From assembly GCF_016863655.1 (NCBI RefSeq), contig NZ_BOPH01000034.1:62001-126000 (forward strand): a stretch of 64,000 nucleotides of DNA. Direction: 5' to 3'. A program made the translations under genes and the position numbers. The stretch comes from Virgisporangium ochraceum (lineage in GTDB: Bacteria > Actinomycetota > Actinomycetes > Mycobacteriales > Micromonosporaceae). Within the stretch, counting starts at the first letter, position 1. Every line of letters begins with the position of its first letter. Positions 61,260 to 64,000 of the stretch are shown piece by piece. The notes under the pieces are model-generated. The model worked only from the letters and a program-made list of their open reading frames with translations. It was not told the DNA's origin and did no database searches.

Positions 61260-61649
61260 GTGGACCGCGACCGTCTTGTCGGCATGCTGCACCGTGACGG
61301 TGGGGCGTTCGAAGCGTGCCGGCGGATGCTTGTCGCCGGCGCGCGGTACTGGGTTGACGAGGACACCGTGCCGGCATCGGCACTCGCGACGATCTACGCC
61401 CGTCGCGACCGGCTCACCCGGCGGAAGGGCATACAGTCGCTCGGGTTCACCGAAGCGGTCGAGACGTTGCGGTCGCGCGGTGACGACCCGATCTGCATCG
61501 GAGCGGTGGACACCGACGACCCGCCGTACCACTTCCAGCTGTTCCTCGACGAAGGCGCCACCACGGTTGTGGCCTGCCTCGGCGTGGACCAGAGCTGGAA
61601 AACTCACGTTGACGAACCGGGACAGCGGACGATCCGTCGGCAGCCGTAG
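61260..61649 (+). CDS. Small conserved-looking protein, oriented against the transfer operon
   Basis: 129 residues from GTG 61260. Soluble alpha/beta: LVGMLHRDGGAFEACRRMLV, ATIYARRDRLTRRKGIQSLG, ICIGAVDTDDPPYHFQLFLD. It sits alone on the plus strand between the coupling-protein and VirB4-like genes. The antisense frame is less protein-like. Family unknown; possibly a regulator or an immunity/entry-exclusion factor (speculative). Confidence 0.6.
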   Translation: MDRDRLVGMLHRDGGAFEACRRMLVAGARYWVDEDTVPASALATIYARRDRLTRRKGIQSLGFTEAVETLRSRGDDPICIGAVDTDDPPYHFQLFLDEGATTVVACLGVDQSWKTHVDEPGQRTIRRQP

Positions 61650-61657
61650 GTTCCTTG

Positions 61658-63112
61658 TCACCGGGACTCACCCCCGGACTTCCGCGCGAGCCGTCCGGAA
61701 TCCGGGCGGATCCTCTGGTCTGTGTCGTACAAGGTGGGTTCGTCGCCGACGAGGTAGAGGGCGACGGGGATGCCTGACCGTTCTCCGGTTTTGAGGAGGT
61801 AGCGGCCGCGGCCGGGGTGGGCGGCGCCGGGCATGAGGGCTTCCGGTGCGGCCCAGGAGGCGACCATGTCGCGTTCGGGGGCGGAGAGGCGGACCATGCC
61901 GGCGATGCGGTCGAGTTCGCGGTTGGGGAGGGCGGCGAGGACTTTGATGGCGCAGCGTTCGGCCATGCCGCGGGCTTTGGCGCGGTCTTCGTCGGTGGCG
62001 AGGGCGTCGAGGTCGTCAAGGCTGTGGGTGAGCATGATCTGGGCGACGCCGAGGTTGCGGGACAGGCGGGTGAGGGCGTCGGCGGGTTCGACGAGTCCGG
62101 GTGCTCCGCGGAGGACGCGCCAGAGTTCGTCCATGACGGCGAGGTGTCGTCGTCGTGGGGCGAGGTGGTGGTGGGCGAGGACGGCGGCGGCGTCGATGAC
62201 GGCGTAGCCGTAGGACCAGGTGGACAGCATCGCGGCGGTGACAAGTTTGTCGCCGGCCGCTGAGACGCGGGAGATGTCGACGGAGACGGCCGCGGCGGTC
62301 AGGTCGATGGGTGTGGTGGTGGCGTCGTCGAAGACGCCGGCGAGGGTGCCTTCGCACAGCAGGCGCAGGGTGGCGACGAGATCGTCGACGCGGCGGCGGT
62401 AGTCGGCCGGGCTGGTGGCGCGGGCGGCTGTGCGCAGCGTGTCGGGTGCCTGGTCGAGGACGTTGAGGACGTCGGGGATGACGGGGTCCACTGTGGACCG
62501 GTCGGTGAGCAGGTCGACGGTGCGGCCGAGGATAACCTCTTCGGTATTGGTGACCTTGCCGCCGTCGCGGACGAGGGTGCACAGGGCGATGAGGAGGTTC
62601 AGCCGTCTGCCGCGGACCTCGGTGCGCAGCTGGTCGGCGTCCTGTCCGGACATCTTGGTGAGTGCTGTGCCGAGGGGGCCGGCGTCGAGGGGGTTGATGC
62701 GGTCGAGGCCGCGGCCGACGCGGATGACCTGTCCGCCCAGGGCTTTCACGAGGCGGGTGTAGTCGGGTTTGGTGTCGCCGAGGATGAGGGCCTGGGTGCC
62801 GGTGCCGGTCATGCCGGTGATGAGCCGTTTGGCGAGGGCGCTTTTGCCGGCGCCGGGTTGGCCGAGGACGAACATGCCGGTGTTGGTGGTGAGGCCGGCG
62901 GTGAGCCATTCGAAGGGGTCGAGGAGGACGGATTCGCCCCAGAGTTGGTGGCGTCCGATGGGGACGCCGAGCAGGGGTGAGCCGCTGCCGGCGGTGAACG
63001 GGTAGAGGCCGGCGGCCTGGACGGTGGTGGCCTGGTACTCGACGCCGGCGGCGACGTGGCTTGCGCGGCCGGCGTTGCGGCCGGGCCAGCCCCACGCGGG
63101 TGCGATCGTCAT
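61658..63112 (-). CDS. VirB4/TraC-like conjugation ATPase
   Basis: 484 residues; ATG 63112 with GGGAG upstream. Walker A LGQPGAGKSALAKR near 98-111, an ILGDTKPDYTRL segment typical of VirB4/HerA ATPases, and Walker B LAVMDELWRVL near 345. The usual VirB4 N-terminal domain is absent; that part may be encoded by the next gene to the right. It powers assembly of, or transport through, the type IV secretion channel. Directly downstream of the partial gene at 63127. Confidence 0.8.
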   Translation of the reverse strand: MTIAPAWGWPGRNAGRASHVAAGVEYQATTVQAAGLYPFTAGSGSPLLGVPIGRHQLWGESVLLDPFEWLTAGLTTNTGMFVLGQPGAGKSALAKRLITGMTGTGTQALILGDTKPDYTRLVKALGGQVIRVGRGLDRINPLDAGPLGTALTKMSGQDADQLRTEVRGRRLNLLIALCTLVRDGGKVTNTEEVILGRTVDLLTDRSTVDPVIPDVLNVLDQAPDTLRTAARATSPADYRRRVDDLVATLRLLCEGTLAGVFDDATTTPIDLTAAAVSVDISRVSAAGDKLVTAAMLSTWSYGYAVIDAAAVLAHHHLAPRRRHLAVMDELWRVLRGAPGLVEPADALTRLSRNLGVAQIMLTHSLDDLDALATDEDRAKARGMAERCAIKVLAALPNRELDRIAGMVRLSAPERDMVASWAAPEALMPGAAHPGRGRYLLKTGERSGIPVALYLVGDEPTLYDTDQRIRPDSGRLARKSGGESR

Positions 63113-63126
63113 GTCTCGTGCTCCCT

Positions 63127-64000
63127 TCAGCGGGCGTGGCGTCGCGGCGTGCCCGGCGGTGACGGCGGGGCGGCGTCGGCGGGTCCCGGCTTGCCTGGGA
63201 CGGCCTGCCCGGGCGGATAGGAGGTTGCGGCGGTGGCTGCCGGGTGGGGTCTGGTGATCTGCCGTGCGGCGATCAGCAGGGCGCGCTGGGCGGCGGTGTT
63301 GGTGAGGAGGGCGGCGGTGCCGCTGGTGGGGTAGGCGTGGAAGCGGGCTGGGTCGTCGTGGAGTGAGATCCGGCCGAGGAACACCTCGGGGAGGTGAGCG
63401 GTGACGGAGACGGCGTTTGCGCTGCTGTAGGGGCCGACGATGGTGCGGACGGTGCCGTCGGTGAGGTGCAGGTCGAAGGGTTCGCCGTTGGATCCACGGC
63501 CGTCGCCGTTGTCGAACAGGTCCAGGACGTAGCCGTCGGGGTGGGTGCCGAGGTACACGTAGCGCGGTGGTGGGTGACGTAGCACCGGCAGTCCGATGCG
63601 GAGCTCGTGTTCGGTGAACTGGAGTTCGGACACGTCGGGGATGCGGTCGACGAGGACGGCCAGCTGCCCGTGGTCGGTGTGGTGGGCGTCGAGAATCGCC
63701 ATGGGCCGGGGCGTGCCGTCCGGCGCGGCCGGCCGTGGGCGGTGGTCGGCGAGTCCGTATCGGCGGCGGATCACGCCGGCGACCCGCTGCAGTTCCACCG
63801 GTTCCGGACGCTGCGGGCTGGACGCCAGGAGGACCATCGACTGTGGACTGGTGCGCACGGCGACCCACGGCGAGTCCCGCCAGCCGATCGCCGTCACCAG
63901 GTGCCGGGCGATGCCGGCCCATTCCCGGCTGGTGAGCGTCGGTTCGGTCGAGTCGGTCCGCACGCCGACCGCGCCGAGCGGGTGGCGGGCGGCGATGACC
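63127..64000 (-). CDS. Conjugation-associated protein, N-terminus outside the window
   Basis: At least 291 residues; the frame stays open to the right edge with protein-like sequence (VIAARHPLGAVGVRTDSTEP), so the GTG at 63963 is probably internal. The visible part is alpha/beta with LTSREWAGIARHLVTAIGWR, PPPRYVYLGTHPDGYVLDLF and a Pro-rich disordered end. It lies 14 bases upstream of the VirB4-like gene. It may supply the N-terminal half missing from that ATPase (inference). No motif recognised. Confidence 0.55.
   Translation of the reverse strand, partial: VIAARHPLGAVGVRTDSTEPTLTSREWAGIARHLVTAIGWRDSPWVAVRTSPQSMVLLASSPQRPEPVELQRVAGVIRRRYGLADHRPRPAAPDGTPRPMAILDAHHTDHGQLAVLVDRIPDVSELQFTEHELRIGLPVLRHPPPRYVYLGTHPDGYVLDLFDNGDGRGSNGEPFDLHLTDGTVRTIVGPYSSANAVSVTAHLPEVFLGRISLHDDPARFHAYPTSGTAALLTNTAAQRALLIAARQITRPHPAATAATSYPPGQAVPGKPGPADAAPPSPPGTPRRHAR

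Noticed and set aside
61203..61661. 152-residue minus-strand frame
   Set aside because: Fills the operon gap neatly but its composition is poorer than the plus-strand gene at 61260.

Overview
High-GC DNA with GTG/TTG starts, GGAGG-type ribosome sites, actinobacterial families (type VII secretion, SseB-like, Lsr2, DUF4913, EACC1, large LuxR regulators) and an LPxTG surface enzyme. The window suggests a filamentous actinomycete, most likely Micromonosporaceae; this is an inference from gene content and codon use, not from a marker gene.

Positions 1-22.5 kb look chromosomal. The left edge is the end of a type VII secretion locus: the EccC ATPase C-terminus, an SseB-like protein, three tandem zinc-ribbon paralogues, a WD40 propeller protein and a beta-helix/EccA-like AAA+ fusion. 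Then come a sortase-anchored 5'-nucleotidase, a broken pentapeptide/WD40 gene, an EamA exporter divergent from a LysR regulator, a large secreted subtilase, a YceI protein divergent from an HxlR regulator (followed by an MFS transporter), a LuxR-type ATPase regulator, an AraC regulator and an SDR protein lacking its catalytic core.

Near 23.0 kb the 3' half of a tRNA-like sequence sits beside a tyrosine integrase. I read this as the left end of an integrative conjugative element that runs past the right edge. Its backbone is integrase (23.2 kb), excisionase-like HTH, relaxase, MobC and ParB (37-41 kb), a membrane/coiled-coil/HTH protein and DUF4913 (41-44 kb), an ERCC4-Lsr2 gene broken by one base, and a transfer block of primase-PP2C fusion, coupling protein and VirB4-like ATPase (55.6-64 kb).

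Cargo lies in two blocks. Block 1 (24.4-36.7 kb) has an IS5-family element with a hairpin over its transposase start, a TPR protein, and two back-to-back type II CBASS operons. CBASS-1 encodes a CD-NTase with a Gly/Pro tail, separate E2 and E1 proteins, and a two-TM SAVED effector. CBASS-2 encodes a CD-NTase, an E2-E1 (Cap2-like) protein, and one polypeptide joining a JAB deconjugase (Cap3-like) to a Cap4-like nuclease-SAVED effector. Block 2 (45.5-55.2 kb) has a tRNA-like structure, GrpB, a TPR repeat protein, an HTH protein with a ubiquitin-like tail, an EACC1-caspase pair, a zinc metalloprotease and a membrane protein. It also holds several frameshifted gene remnants and a short dispersed repeat in the gaps.

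The strongest candidates for something new are the JAB-Cap4-SAVED fusion, the paired CBASS operons on one element, and the EACC1/caspase/metalloprotease/Ubl cluster.
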